This document shows positions 1 through 8,387 of a stretch of 64,000 bases of DNA, one piece after another (positions within the stretch are counted from its first letter, which is position 1; the number at the start of each line of letters is the position of its first letter). The stretch spans positions 3,162,001 to 3,226,000 of the forward strand of contig NZ_CP027727.1 in assembly GCF_003851685.1 (NCBI RefSeq), written 5' to 3'. Position numbers and translations under genes: made by a program. Below the pieces are notes generated by a model that saw nothing but the letters and a program-made list of their open reading frames with translations, ran no database searches and was not told the origin of the DNA. The stretch is from Pseudomonas sp. R5-89-07 (GTDB taxonomy: Bacteria > Pseudomonadota > Gammaproteobacteria > Pseudomonadales > Pseudomonadaceae).

Positions 1-520
1 TCAGTGAACCGGCTGGAATTACCACCAGACCATCACCATCGCCGCGCAACCAATCATCAGGTTGTACCCGCACGCCACCCAGCGTCACGGGCGCCTGGAT
101 CGCTTCGACACGCACCCTATCCTTGCCGGTGCGCATCCAGTTACCTCGGGAGAAGATCGGATAGTTGAGCTCCAACGCACGATCAACGTCGCGGCAGATG
201 CCATCAATCACGGTACCGGCCAAGCATTTGCGGGCGGCGGTAGAAGTCAGCAAATCACCCCAAACGGTGGTGTCCTGCCGCGACTGGTTGTCGATCACCA
301 CCACCTGGCCGGCTTCAAGGTCATCGATGTAATCACCGACCGAGCCGCCGTCCCGGCCAATAGGGCCGTAGCGCAGGGTCCAGGCTTTACCCGTGAGCTG
401 GAACGTGCGGTCCAGTGGCATGATGTCGGTGCACTGGCAAACGATGTTCAGGCGGTCCATCGCATCGCTGAGGTCGGTACAACTCAGGGCGTTAAGGCGG
501 GTAAGAATAGAGGTTTGCAT
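1..520 (-). CDS. RraA-family aldolase/decarboxylase, 3' end outside window
   Basis: Open reading frame entering from position 520 and still open at base 1, so the C-terminus is missing (173 codons visible). It starts with ATG (518-520) after a good Shine-Dalgarno AAGGAAGG. The protein begins MQTSILTRLNAL and carries RraA/MenG-fold hallmarks: a central AGQVVVIDN strand, then DGICRD (substrate- and metal-binding Arg/Asp), a P-V-LGG-V segment, and GDGDGLVVIP near the end. Characterised members of this family are class II pyruvate aldolases (4-hydroxy-4-methyl-2-oxoglutarate aldolase) and/or oxaloacetate decarboxylases; others (RraA itself) inhibit RNase E. The gene lies 27 bases downstream of a 2-hydroxyacid dehydrogenase and probably shares its mRNA, which favours a metabolic role on 2-oxo acids. 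Exact substrate unknown. Confidence 0.85.
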   Translation of the reverse strand, partial: MQTSILTRLNALSCTDLSDAMDRLNIVCQCTDIMPLDRTFQLTGKAWTLRYGPIGRDGGSVGDYIDDLEAGQVVVIDNQSRQDTTVWGDLLTSTAARKCLAGTVIDGICRDVDRALELNYPIFSRGNWMRTGKDRVRVEAIQAPVTLGGVRVQPDDWLRGDGDGLVVIPAGSL

Positions 521-547
521 GATGTGGCCTTCCTTGTGTCCTATAGG

Positions 548-1603
548 TTAACCCGCGATTGCGGCGGCACTGAATGCGTGGATCTTGTCGATGATCTGGC
601 GTGACGCCGTCCTGATTGCCGTGGTGGTATTGCCGGCAATGTGCGGCGTCAGTTGCGCGTTGGGTATAGGGGCCAACGGCGAGTCGAAGCGGTCTTTTTC
701 CAGGGCAAAGGTATCGATGGCGACCGCCTTGATATGCCTGGGAAACCGGCTCATGAAGGCTGCCAGCTGGTGCTCGTCGACGATCCCGCCGCGAGCAGTA
801 TTGATGAGGATTGAACCTTGGCGCATCTGCCGGAACTCGTCCGTGCCGAACAAGCCTCGGGTCGACGTGGTGAGCGGTACGTGGATCGAAACGATGTCAG
901 CCTCGGCCAGTAGCTGCTCAAGGCTTGCCCGTCGTTCAAGCTCAAGACTGCGCGCCACTGCTTCGGTAAAACGTTCGGACCCGGTGGCGATCACCTTGAT
1001 GCCCAACGCCGAAGCCTTGCGCGCTACCTGACGGGCAATACTGCCGGTGCCCACCAGCCCAAGCGTCAGTTCGGCGTATTCGGGGGTGGGTGCCAGCGTG
1101 CCTTTTGCCCAATGCCCCCTGTGCGTTTCGGCGTTGTAGTAGTCCAGGTCGCGGGATAGAAACAACGCCTGGGCCACGACGTATTCGGCAACGGCAGCCG
1201 CGTTGGAGCCCGGCGTGTTGAGTACCGCCACGCCACGCTGCTCGCACTCGAGCCGATCAATATGATTGACTCCCGTGCCGGCCTGGGCGATGGCACGCAG
1301 TGGCGTGGTCAACGCGGGAGAGGTGGCGGCGCGGATCAGGCTGGCGCCAAGGGGGATGTTCAGGCGCGTCTTGAACACGCTGTACCCCCCGGCCCGAGTC
1401 ACGGCGGCGATAAAGGCAGGCTCGTCATGGCAGTTGATTTCGGCATATCGAATGCGCGTGGTGTAGTGCTGCCGGATGCGGTCCTTGTCCGCGAAATAAT
1501 GCAGGTTGAGGGTGACGTCCAGGCCCAGTTCAAGAAAGCGATCGACTTCCTCAAACAGCAACGGCGGGCCGGGGGCATCCAGTATCAGGATGGGAAATGC
1601 CAT
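548..1603 (-). CDS. D-isomer-specific 2-hydroxyacid dehydrogenase family protein
   Basis: 351 residues. NAD(P)-dependent oxidoreductase interconverting 2-hydroxy and 2-oxo acids. The Rossmann nucleotide-binding motif LGLVGTGSIARQVA lies in the middle of the protein, the catalytic Arg sits in INTARGGIVDE, and the catalytic His in LTPHIAGNT near the C-terminus. The region between them (AIDTFALEKDRFD) is not the usual DVFxxEP, so the acid-base Glu is displaced and substrate range cannot be guessed. The ATG at 1603 has an AGAGGA ribosome site. It lies between the PEPC-like gene and the RraA-family gene, all on the minus strand, and probably forms one unit with them. Confidence 0.85.
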   Translation of the reverse strand: MAFPILILDAPGPPLLFEEVDRFLELGLDVTLNLHYFADKDRIRQHYTTRIRYAEINCHDEPAFIAAVTRAGGYSVFKTRLNIPLGASLIRAATSPALTTPLRAIAQAGTGVNHIDRLECEQRGVAVLNTPGSNAAAVAEYVVAQALFLSRDLDYYNAETHRGHWAKGTLAPTPEYAELTLGLVGTGSIARQVARKASALGIKVIATGSERFTEAVARSLELERRASLEQLLAEADIVSIHVPLTTSTRGLFGTDEFRQMRQGSILINTARGGIVDEHQLAAFMSRFPRHIKAVAIDTFALEKDRFDSPLAPIPNAQLTPHIAGNTTTAIRTASRQIIDKIHAFSAAAIAG

Positions 1604-1635
1604 ACAGTTGGTCCTCTTGGAGGGTAGCGCTTGCC

Positions 1636-1659
1636 GATACCCAGGTTTCCCTGGGTATC
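1636..1659. other. 9-bp stem-loop between PEPC-like gene and dehydrogenase
   Basis: Perfect inverted repeat GATACCCAG / CTGGGTATC with a 6-base loop, just downstream of the PEPC-like stop codon and upstream of the dehydrogenase start. There is no T-run on either side, so it is more likely an mRNA-processing or stabilising hairpin, or a weak attenuator, than a full terminator. Confidence 0.4.
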
Positions 1660-1667
1660 GCGGTTAA

Positions 1668-4358
1668 TCACCAGGTGAAATGGTGGGCGCTTGTGGGATC
1701 GACCAGACCCACATCGGTGCTCACGGCCGCAAGGAACCCGCTGTAGAAATCATTCAGCGACGAAGACTGGATGAACTCGGGATTGCTTTTGGCGTAGATC
1801 AGAAACAACCGATAGATTCTCAGGTTCTTTTCCTTGCGGTAGACCTCTGCCTTGAGGCTGGGCCACAGGTTGAGCAAGCTGCCTTCCTTGATTCTCCATG
1901 GGTCCGCCGGTTCGGTGCCGGTACTGGCTTTGTACACAAAGCGTTTACCTTCAATCACTTCCAGGTGCAGGCTGGCCAGCAGTTGCTCGGCCGTACCGAC
2001 AGTTTCGGTCTGCAAGGCTTCAGCCAGCGACAGGATGTGAGCCTTTTCCGGGATGCTACCGGTCAAGGTCAGCCAGGCGCATTTGAGATCTGTCCGCGCA
2101 ATGGCGTAGGCCATGCCTTTGACGTAGGTGTGAAAGCTCTCGTCCTCGTTGAAGGCCTTCGACAGGTGCGCTGCCGGCTCTTGCGCGAACTGCCCGACGC
2201 CGATCAGTTCGCTGTGCAACCCACCGGCCAGCAAGGCGCGGGTCCAGGGAATCGCCCGAATCGCATCGGGTCGCGATTCGAAAACCTTGATGTTGAAGAT
2301 ACGAGAAGGCGGTCGGGTCCCCTTGGCGGTGGCCCTGACTACATCGAATCGCGCCAGATCCCGCAGTAGCGACGGCAGCGCCGGGTGCTCGAAGAACGTC
2401 GCCTGGTAGCGTCGCACCACCTGCGCCCAGCGTTGAATCCTGCCAGCAATGACATCTTCGCCAGGCTGCGGCTGGGGCTCGGCGTGCATACGGTACAACT
2501 GGCTGAGGAAGCTGACGGACTGGTTGCGGGTCAACAGATGAGCACGCATCTCTGCGCAACCGGCCAGCATGAACCGGGTTTCCGGGCCCTCCAATGCGCC
2601 GAACTCCTGCAAGGTTTCGGCGATCACGCCGTTACACCGTGCGTGTTCTGCGCCCATGATGACGTGGACGACCACCTCGATACCGTAGCGGGCCGCGATC
2701 AGCTTATGCTGGTTGGCAATCGCCATGTTTAGTTTGTGCATGGCCTTGCCGCCTTGCTTGCCAGTGTCGCTGGGGCCAAATGTGATGTACTGACGGTTGC
2801 CCCGCGTTGCCAGATGCGCCCGGTACAACGGGTTTTCGTACAGCTCATGCACCGTGGCAAGCGTGCGCTCGGCACCTGCCAAGTCTTCGGGTTGCAGGGC
2901 GATGTCGATACCGTCTCGTACCTGGGCCGCCCTCATCAAAAACAGCACCTCCAGCGCACTGAGAGCCGAGGTGTACTCGGCGATCCCGTGGATTTTCATC
3001 CGATCGCGATAATGGTCGATCATTTCAAACCGCTCGAGCGCGTTGCGCGCATCGTGCATGCGGATATAGCTCGGGTCCTGCTCCATCAGCGCGATGTAAT
3101 CCTGGCCGGCGTATTGCTTGGCTTTCTTGGTGTAAATCGAGGTAGTGCGTTGCAGATACCCTTGCCACAGCACAGCGGGGGTCTGGGCTTCCCCGTCCTC
3201 CAGCGCGACCTCAAGCGCGGCCTGCCGCGCACGCTCATCCAGTTGGTGATAGTGCTGGCCCTGGCCCAACCCGATGGTTTCCAGCCATTGGCTGGAAAGA
3301 ATCTCATCGACCACGCTGCTGAACATCTCGGCGTTTTCACGAAACTCGATTTCCAGGTAGTGAAAGCCAAACGCATGCACCCGCAGCAGCAGACGGTCGA
3401 TGGCGGCCGGTTGGGTAAAACGGATACTGCCCAGGGCGTCAATCAGTTCGGCGGGATGCTCGAAGTGCCCGGGCTGATCCTTGCCCAGGCGTGCACGAAT
3501 CTCTTCCAGGCGATGCCGTGCGCCGCCGTCTTTGATCAGGCTGTCGATATCTGCGATGTAGCGATTGCGCAGCGCAGTTTCCAGCGCCACGACCAGGGTT
3601 TCAGTGTGCTGATTGGTGTCATAGGGGCGACCATCCTTGTCGCCGTATAACCAGGTGAACAACGTCAGCCATTTGTCCTGTGGCGCCAGGCCCAAGGCAT
3701 GATGCGCGTCGGGCAACGCGTCATACATACTGTCGGCGTAAAAAATCTGCGACTCGATATCGGTGCCATTACTGCCCGACCATACGGCGTCGTATAGCTC
3801 AAGCAGGATCTGCGCAGTGACTTGAGGCTTTTTGAGGCCGCGGTCTTCGACGTGCTGTGCCAATTTCTGCAAGACCAGCACGACGGAATGCTTGAGCTGA
3901 TCGGTCTCTTTGCACAGCAGCCCCAGGCTGATATTTACCCCCGACGGCGCAGCAATCAACTGAGGGTCAAGCGTAATCAACTGACGGGGCAGGCTGGCCT
4001 GCGAGGCAATCTGGGTCGCTACACTCCTGACCGACAATTCGAACAGCAGCTGTTTGATCAGCAACAATTTCCAGAACGCCTCGACGTCTTTACTGGAGCG
4101 GGATTCGAAGAACGCCTTGCCCAAGGCAGCCGCCAATTTCGAATCAGCCTTGTCCAGATACGACAGCGTATCGATTTCAGCCAAGATCCTCAGACAGGCG
4201 CGAGTGTGCGGGGTTTGGGAGGCATCGTCATCCGTGTTTGCCTTTAGCGCCTGCTCCAATGCTCGCCATAGAACGTCATGCAGTAACGCGGGGTTGGTAT
4301 GGCCGATTGAGGGGCGAGTCGATGCATTTTCCAGTATGGAGTTGATCACATGATTCAT
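1668..4358 (-). CDS. Divergent phosphoenolpyruvate carboxylase-like protein
   Basis: 896 residues from ATG 4358, which has a GAGG site 9-10 bases upstream; a TTG at 4430 would add 24 residues. Length and several blocks fit bacterial PEP carboxylase: TWLYGDKDGRPYDTN (canonical GGDRDGNP), FHYLEIEFRENAE (canonical LDIRQxS region), FGPSDTGKQGG (canonical GYSDSxKDGG) and RAIPWTRALL (canonical RAIPWxFAWTQ). However, the catalytic TAHPTE motif is not recognisable, the glycine loop FHGRGGxxGRGG is replaced by HVIMGAEHARCNG, and the conserved C-terminal NTG is absent (the protein ends HHFTW). It is therefore a PEPC-fold paralogue that probably does not run the normal PEP-to-oxaloacetate reaction. Next to 2-oxo/2-hydroxy acid enzymes, so a related carboxylation or lyase reaction is the natural guess. 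Confidence 0.75.
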   Translation of the reverse strand: MNHVINSILENASTRPSIGHTNPALLHDVLWRALEQALKANTDDDASQTPHTRACLRILAEIDTLSYLDKADSKLAAALGKAFFESRSSKDVEAFWKLLLIKQLLFELSVRSVATQIASQASLPRQLITLDPQLIAAPSGVNISLGLLCKETDQLKHSVVLVLQKLAQHVEDRGLKKPQVTAQILLELYDAVWSGSNGTDIESQIFYADSMYDALPDAHHALGLAPQDKWLTLFTWLYGDKDGRPYDTNQHTETLVVALETALRNRYIADIDSLIKDGGARHRLEEIRARLGKDQPGHFEHPAELIDALGSIRFTQPAAIDRLLLRVHAFGFHYLEIEFRENAEMFSSVVDEILSSQWLETIGLGQGQHYHQLDERARQAALEVALEDGEAQTPAVLWQGYLQRTTSIYTKKAKQYAGQDYIALMEQDPSYIRMHDARNALERFEMIDHYRDRMKIHGIAEYTSALSALEVLFLMRAAQVRDGIDIALQPEDLAGAERTLATVHELYENPLYRAHLATRGNRQYITFGPSDTGKQGGKAMHKLNMAIANQHKLIAARYGIEVVVHVIMGAEHARCNGVIAETLQEFGALEGPETRFMLAGCAEMRAHLLTRNQSVSFLSQLYRMHAEPQPQPGEDVIAGRIQRWAQVVRRYQATFFEHPALPSLLRDLARFDVVRATAKGTRPPSRIFNIKVFESRPDAIRAIPWTRALLAGGLHSELIGVGQFAQEPAAHLSKAFNEDESFHTYVKGMAYAIARTDLKCAWLTLTGSIPEKAHILSLAEALQTETVGTAEQLLASLHLEVIEGKRFVYKASTGTEPADPWRIKEGSLLNLWPSLKAEVYRKEKNLRIYRLFLIYAKSNPEFIQSSSLNDFYSGFLAAVSTDVGLVDPTSAHHFTW

Positions 4359-4904
4359 GGGTTCAAGCCTCGATAATTGTGCAAATCCCTTGTTTGCAAT
4401 GCGTCGAACAGACACACGCAAAATCATCAATGTCCCAGGCTTAACCCACTGCGTCGCAACGAACGGTATTCACCTGTTCGCCGACAGAAAGCCCCCTTGT
4501 CGGTACCGAATAACGGCAAAAAATTGAAACAATTTGTTACATCCATTAGCAATAAAGCATGTCCGCTATTTCTCGACAAAAGACCGTTTTGGAATATTCA
4601 GCTGAAAAGAAATGATAGGAAGCTAATAAAAATCACAACGCTGAGTTGCTATTCCTCACCTTTGTTTTCTCTAACGTGCTGATTATTCAAAGTTAAATTT
4701 GATGGATCAAAGTCCGATTGCGCCAGGGAGAATATCGAGTGGGAATCGCCTGCGAACGCAACCTAAATAATTCTTCATAAGCACAATTTCAGGAGGAGCA
4801 AAGCAGGCTCATTGCTACCCAATTTATTGCCCAGTATGACGATCAGAACCCTGGCCCGTTCGAACCGACATGGCGTTCGCAACTAAAACCGTTGATACAC
4901 GCAC
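4359..4904. other. AT-rich intergenic region, upstream of PEPC-like gene
   Basis: About 545 bases, clearly lower in GC between 4500 and 4790 than the flanking genes. It should hold the promoter of the PEPC-like gene. An isolated GGAGGAG at 4792-4798 has no ATG, GTG or TTG at proper spacing. No gene or clear operator was recognised. Confidence 0.5.
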
Positions 4905-4928
4905 AAAAAAGGCGCTCCGCAGAGCGCC
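4905..4928 (-). terminator. Rho-independent terminator of ibpA
   Basis: On the minus strand, the stem GGCGCTC-TGCG-GAGCGCC (4911-4928) is followed by six T residues (4905-4910), directly downstream of the Hsp20 stop codon. Confidence 0.9.
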
Positions 4929-4946
4929 TTCTTACCGCCGATTACC

Positions 4947-5405
4947 TCACTGCAAACTCACCTGACGCAGCTCAGGCTTGGCCTCGCCACCAATCGTGAT
5001 GCGTTTGGGTTTGGCCTCTTCAGGCACCTCACGCAGCAGGTCGATGCTCAGCAACCCGTTGGTCAGCGATGCGCCGCGTACTTCGATGTGGTCCGCCAGG
5101 CGGAACGACAGCCGGAAAGCACGCTGGGCAATGCCCTGGTGCAGGTAAGCGACCTTCTCGTCGGTTTCGCGTTTTCCGCCGGAAACCGTCAGAACGCCCC
5201 TTTCGACCTGGATATCCAGATCCTCCTCGGTCAGGCCAGCCACGGCGATGACAATGCGGTACGCGTCGTCACCGTGCTTTTCCACGTTGTGAGGTGGATA
5301 GGAGTTCGGAGCCTCGCTGCGCAGCGCCGACTCGAACAGGTCATTGAAGCGGTCAAAGCCCACCGATTGACGGAACAGTGGGGCCAACGAAAGGGTAGTA
5401 GCCAT
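4947..5405 (-). CDS. ibpA: Small heat-shock protein, Hsp20/IbpA family
   Basis: 152 residues. ATP-independent holdase chaperone that binds unfolding proteins in the cytoplasm and hands them to DnaK/ClpB. The N-terminal segment FRQSVGFDRFNDLFESAL is typical of proteobacterial IbpA, followed by an alpha-crystallin domain (roughly residues 38-130) containing PPHNVEKHGDDAYRI, ERGVLTVSGGK and GLLSIDL, and a C-terminal PKRITI (the I-x-I anchoring motif). Upstream lies a close match to a sigma-32 promoter, a 60-base leader and the Shine-Dalgarno CAGGAG. Single transcription unit with its own terminator. Confidence 0.95.
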   Translation of the reverse strand: MATTLSLAPLFRQSVGFDRFNDLFESALRSEAPNSYPPHNVEKHGDDAYRIVIAVAGLTEEDLDIQVERGVLTVSGGKRETDEKVAYLHQGIAQRAFRLSFRLADHIEVRGASLTNGLLSIDLLREVPEEAKPKRITIGGEAKPELRQVSLQ

Positions 5406-5467
5406 TTTAAAATCTCCTGAGTTTCTCCAAGTGATTTAGTCCGCGACCCGCTTTCGGCATCGCGTGA
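5406..5467 (-). promoter_or_regulatory. Possible ROSE-type RNA thermometer in ibpA leader
   Basis: Approximately 60-base 5' leader between the sigma-32 promoter and the ibpA start. The 3' part can fold as GGAG-AAA-CUC next to the CAGGAG ribosome site, giving a weak hairpin with mismatches, and a second GC-rich hairpin (GCGATGCC...GGGTCGC) precedes it. Pseudomonas ibpA leaders are known ROSE-class thermometers. The fold here is an inference by eye and the usual UYGCU anti-SD motif was not found. Confidence 0.4.
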
Positions 5468-5473
5468 TCAAAA

Positions 5474-5501
5474 ATTTATGGACGCGCGGAAAGATTTCAA
5501 G
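5474..5501 (-). promoter_or_regulatory. Sigma-32 (RpoH) promoter of ibpA
   Basis: The -35 CTTGAAA (complement of 5495-5501) is a perfect consensus. A 13-base spacer follows, then CCATAAAT (complement of 5474-5481), resembling the sigma-32 -10 CCCCATNT. Transcription would start around 5467. Confidence 0.8.
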
Positions 5502-5635
5502 AGACCCGCAAAAAAATTTATCGTCGTGAAAACGCCGGTACGAGAACCGAAACACCCCGTGTGTGCTCTAATCCAGTGCCAGGCGTGCGTTAACCCCCTT
5601 AAACGCCTGTGCGCAGCCCCCTAGAGGTACACAAA

Positions 5636-6061
5636 ATGAAAATGACACTCCCGGCCCTGGCATTGGGCGTCCTGATTTCCCAGTCGGCGCTGGCTGCCGG
5701 CGATGGCACCTCCGCGCTGGGTGGCGGGCTGGGTGGCGCACTGGGCAATGTGGTCGGCCAGCAGCTTGGTGGCTCGACCGGTGCGGCCATCGGCGCCGGC
5801 GTAGGTGGTGCAGCCGGTGGTGCGGTGGGCGCGCAGAAAGGCAATCGAACCGAAGCGGCGCTGGGCGGCGGGGTTGGCGCTGCGGGTGGTTCAGTGATCG
5901 GTAATCACCTGGGTGGCAGCACCGGTTCGACCATCGGCGCAGGCCTGGGTGGCGCAGCTGGCGGCGCGCTGGGCAACAATCTGGCGGATGACGAAAGCGG
6001 CCACCGTTCCGACGGCAAGCACAAAGGCAACAAGCATAAACACAAGAACAAGCACCACTGA
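5636..6061 (+). CDS. Secreted glycine-zipper protein with His/Lys-rich tail
   Basis: 141 residues from ATG 5636 (RBS TAGAGG). A signal peptide of about 22 residues (MKMTLPALALGVLISQSALAA) is followed by repeated glycine zippers such as GGGLGGALGNVVGQQLGG and GAGVGGAAGGAVGAQ, in two near-duplicate blocks (around residues 27-70 and 75-115). It ends in a strongly basic tail, KGNKHKHKNKHH. Glycine-zipper proteins of this type insert into or span membranes; the His-rich tail could bind divalent metals. Function unknown. Stands alone between ibpA and treS. Confidence 0.8.
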   Translation: MKMTLPALALGVLISQSALAAGDGTSALGGGLGGALGNVVGQQLGGSTGAAIGAGVGGAAGGAVGAQKGNRTEAALGGGVGAAGGSVIGNHLGGSTGSTIGAGLGGAAGGALGNNLADDESGHRSDGKHKGNKHKHKNKHH

Positions 6062-6090
6062 TTACCTGCCCCTTAGTTGACTGCAACGCG

Positions 6091-6124
6091 CCGGGATGAA
6101 CGACGTAGAGCGCCGTTCATCCCG
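6091..6124. terminator. Perfect 12-bp hairpin between convergent genes
   Basis: CCGGGATGAACG (6091-6102) and CGTTCATCCCGG (6113-6124) are perfect inverted repeats with a 10-base loop, placed between the ends of the glycine-zipper gene (+) and treS (-). Probably a bidirectional terminator, although no T-run follows. Confidence 0.5.
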
Positions 6125-6135
6125 GCCTGCCAGCC

Positions 6136-8199
6136 TTACATCGGTGTACTGCTCACCACCCGCAACGCCAGCCCCTCGTAGGCATCCAGCGTAATCGTAA
6201 ACGTCCCCTCCTCTGTCAGATCCCCTTCCACACGCTCATTGATGATATCCACCACCGGCCCCGGTGCAATGTTGGGCAGGTGCAGGGATTCGGTGATCGG
6301 CGTGGCGCCGAAATTCAGCGCGGTAATCTGCGTTCCCTTGCCGGCCGGCAACTCATGCACCATGACCAGCAGCCCTGGATGCTCGACGTCCGGGATCAGA
6401 ATCTGACGACTGGCGGCGATGTCGTAGGCGCGGCGCACGCCGAGGATCTTTTGCAGTTGCGAGGCGAATGAGTCCGGGTCCTGCAATTGGCTGTTCAAGC
6501 TGCCATACAGGCTTCTGGAACGCGGCATCTGCCCGGCCGACAGTTCGGCGTCGGGGTTGAGGTCGACCAGGTCGTAGGCGCCACGATGAATCCAGCGCGT
6601 GTCGCCATCGCCCATCAAATGCGCTACTTCGTCGGCCGCCAACGGCAGCGCGCCCACCAGGTCCCAACCGGACAGTGCAAACACCCCAGGCTGCATGGCG
6701 TTGTACATCACCAGCAGCAAGTGGATCTGGCGGATCTGCTGGATGTCGGCCGCAGTGATCGCCTCCAGGTCGCGAATGCCCAGGGCTGCGGTGATGATGC
6801 TGGCGGTAGTGCAGGACACGCCGTTGGTGACGAATTTCAGGTTGTACGGCGCGTGTTCGCCAGTCAGGCGTTCGTACATCTGCTCGCGGATGTGCTCGCG
6901 CAGGATGTTGCCGGGGAAGGTCTGGCCCTGGAACATAAAGCTGTCATGGGCGTGCAGCGTCCAGAAATGCACCAACTCCAGGGTCAGTTCGTCGTGGTTT
7001 TGCAGGGCGTGGATCAGCGAGCCAGGGTCGATGCCCAGGCTGTGCATCTGGCGCAACATCAGGCGCAGGAATTCGGCGTCGCCCATCAATAACGCGTGCT
7101 GGTAGGCCGGCCGGGTGATGAAGTCGTAGGACAGGTCGGCGCCGCCGTGGGACATGGAGGCAATGTCGTCGACGGTGAGGTTGAGCTCCTGGAAACTGAA
7201 ACCGCCCGCCTTGCGAATCGCCCCGCCCAGCAACTGGTTGCCGGTGATCGACAGCGGATGGCTTTCCGACCAGGCGCTGCCGTCGAGCTTGCGCTCCACC
7301 CCGAGGAAGCCGTTGGCGTCCAGGCGCAGGATCTTCGCGCCCATCACATCAATGGCATGCAGCGCGTCACCGATGATCATCTGCTGGGCGGCAAACGACG
7401 GATCGAGCCAGTTCAGCGACGGCTGGCCTTCCTTGAAGTAATGCAGGTACACCCAGCGTCGTGGTTTGCCATCGACACCCACGACGACAGGCGTGGCGCT
7501 CCAGTCGGTTTCCTTCACGCCAGGTTCGAAGAAAATCACCCGCTGCAACTGGCCGACGATGTAATGCTTGTCGCGCAGCGCATCCACCTGCTGCGGGGTG
7601 AGATTCTGCGCGTCACGCCCCTCGGCGACCTCCGGCAATAGCGGCCAGTCTTCTTCGCGGATTTCCACCATGTGGTACAGGCCCGGGTAGTCTTCATAGG
7701 CCATTTCGGCCAGACGAAAGTCCGCGCCCTTGCCGGTGTGCGAGGGAATTACGTCGTCGATGATTACCGCATTGTGCGCGGCGGCCATGCGCGTCAGCGC
7801 CTGCAGCTGCGCCTCGGTGCCCAGTTGCGGGTCGATGTCGAAGCTGATGCGGTCGAAGTTGCCGTCGATGGTCGGCGTATAGTCAGTGCCGGACAGACCG
7901 CCGGACTTCTTCAACGGCCCGTTGTGAATGCCCTGGATGCCGATCTTCGACAACGCATGCCACAACGCCTCGTCCCCCAGCGCTTCCAGCACGGTGCCGT
8001 CTTCGCGGGTGACGATCGAGGCCGGGTAGGCGGTGAACCATACCGAAGACAAGGCAGACGCATCACGCGGCCGGGTTTGCGCGAAGGGCTGCTGCCACAT
8101 CCGCCCCTGCCCCGAATAGAGCTTGGCCCGCTGGCGCGCCGCGTGCAGCATGGAGCGCTGCACCAGCCAATTCACATGATCGTTGTCCGCCGCCGTCAT
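6136..8199 (-). CDS. treS: Trehalose synthase, Pseudomonas stutzeri type (GH13)
   Basis: 687 residues. Intramolecular transglucosylase converting maltose to trehalose. The sequence closely resembles the P. stutzeri trehalose synthase as I remember it (start [18 protein letters not shown], end ALRVVSS). The alpha-amylase barrel residues are visible: [11 protein letters not shown] (region I His), [12 protein letters not shown] (nucleophile Asp), FQELNL (acid Glu) and [11 protein letters not shown] (transition-state Asp). A C-terminal beta domain follows (roughly residues 590-687). It is a distinct subfamily from the TreS-maltokinase fusion proteins. It stands apart from the treZ/treY operon at 44-51 kb, giving this strain two routes to trehalose. 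A REPIN sits directly upstream. Confidence 0.92.
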   Translation of the reverse strand: MTAADNDHVNWLVQRSMLHAARQRAKLYSGQGRMWQQPFAQTRPRDASALSSVWFTAYPASIVTREDGTVLEALGDEALWHALSKIGIQGIHNGPLKKSGGLSGTDYTPTIDGNFDRISFDIDPQLGTEAQLQALTRMAAAHNAVIIDDVIPSHTGKGADFRLAEMAYEDYPGLYHMVEIREEDWPLLPEVAEGRDAQNLTPQQVDALRDKHYIVGQLQRVIFFEPGVKETDWSATPVVVGVDGKPRRWVYLHYFKEGQPSLNWLDPSFAAQQMIIGDALHAIDVMGAKILRLDANGFLGVERKLDGSAWSESHPLSITGNQLLGGAIRKAGGFSFQELNLTVDDIASMSHGGADLSYDFITRPAYQHALLMGDAEFLRLMLRQMHSLGIDPGSLIHALQNHDELTLELVHFWTLHAHDSFMFQGQTFPGNILREHIREQMYERLTGEHAPYNLKFVTNGVSCTTASIITAALGIRDLEAITAADIQQIRQIHLLLVMYNAMQPGVFALSGWDLVGALPLAADEVAHLMGDGDTRWIHRGAYDLVDLNPDAELSAGQMPRSRSLYGSLNSQLQDPDSFASQLQKILGVRRAYDIAASRQILIPDVEHPGLLVMVHELPAGKGTQITALNFGATPITESLHLPNIAPGPVVDIINERVEGDLTEEGTFTITLDAYEGLALRVVSSTPM

Positions 8200-8287
8200 A
8201 AGCCTGATACCTGTGGTCGTGAGAGGTTACTCGTAAGCATAGGAGCGGCGAGCGAAGCGATTCGTTGCATTGGGATGCAGATTCCAC

Positions 8288-8376
8288 TGTGGGAGGGGGC
8301 TTGCTCCCGATGGGAGTGGGTCAGTGATACATAGACTGACTGACACGCCGCTATCGGGGGCAAGCCCCCTCCCACA
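8288..8376. repeat. REPIN (inverted REP pair)
   Basis: TGTGGGAGGGGGCTTGCTCC (from 8288) and its inverted partner ending CCCCCTCCCACA (8376) flank about 40 bases. This is the P. fluorescens REP doublet architecture. It lies between the start of treS and the end of the PAS-AraC gene. Confidence 0.85.
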
Positions 8377-8387
8377 TTGGATAGCAG

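Noticed and set aside
62..604. 180-codon plus-strand frame
   Set aside because: Antisense of the RraA-family gene, which has family motifs and a ribosome site.
4792..5000. Plus-strand frame after the GGAGGAG at 4792
   Set aside because: No ATG, GTG or TTG at usable distance, and the frame runs through the ibpA terminator and gene on the other strand.
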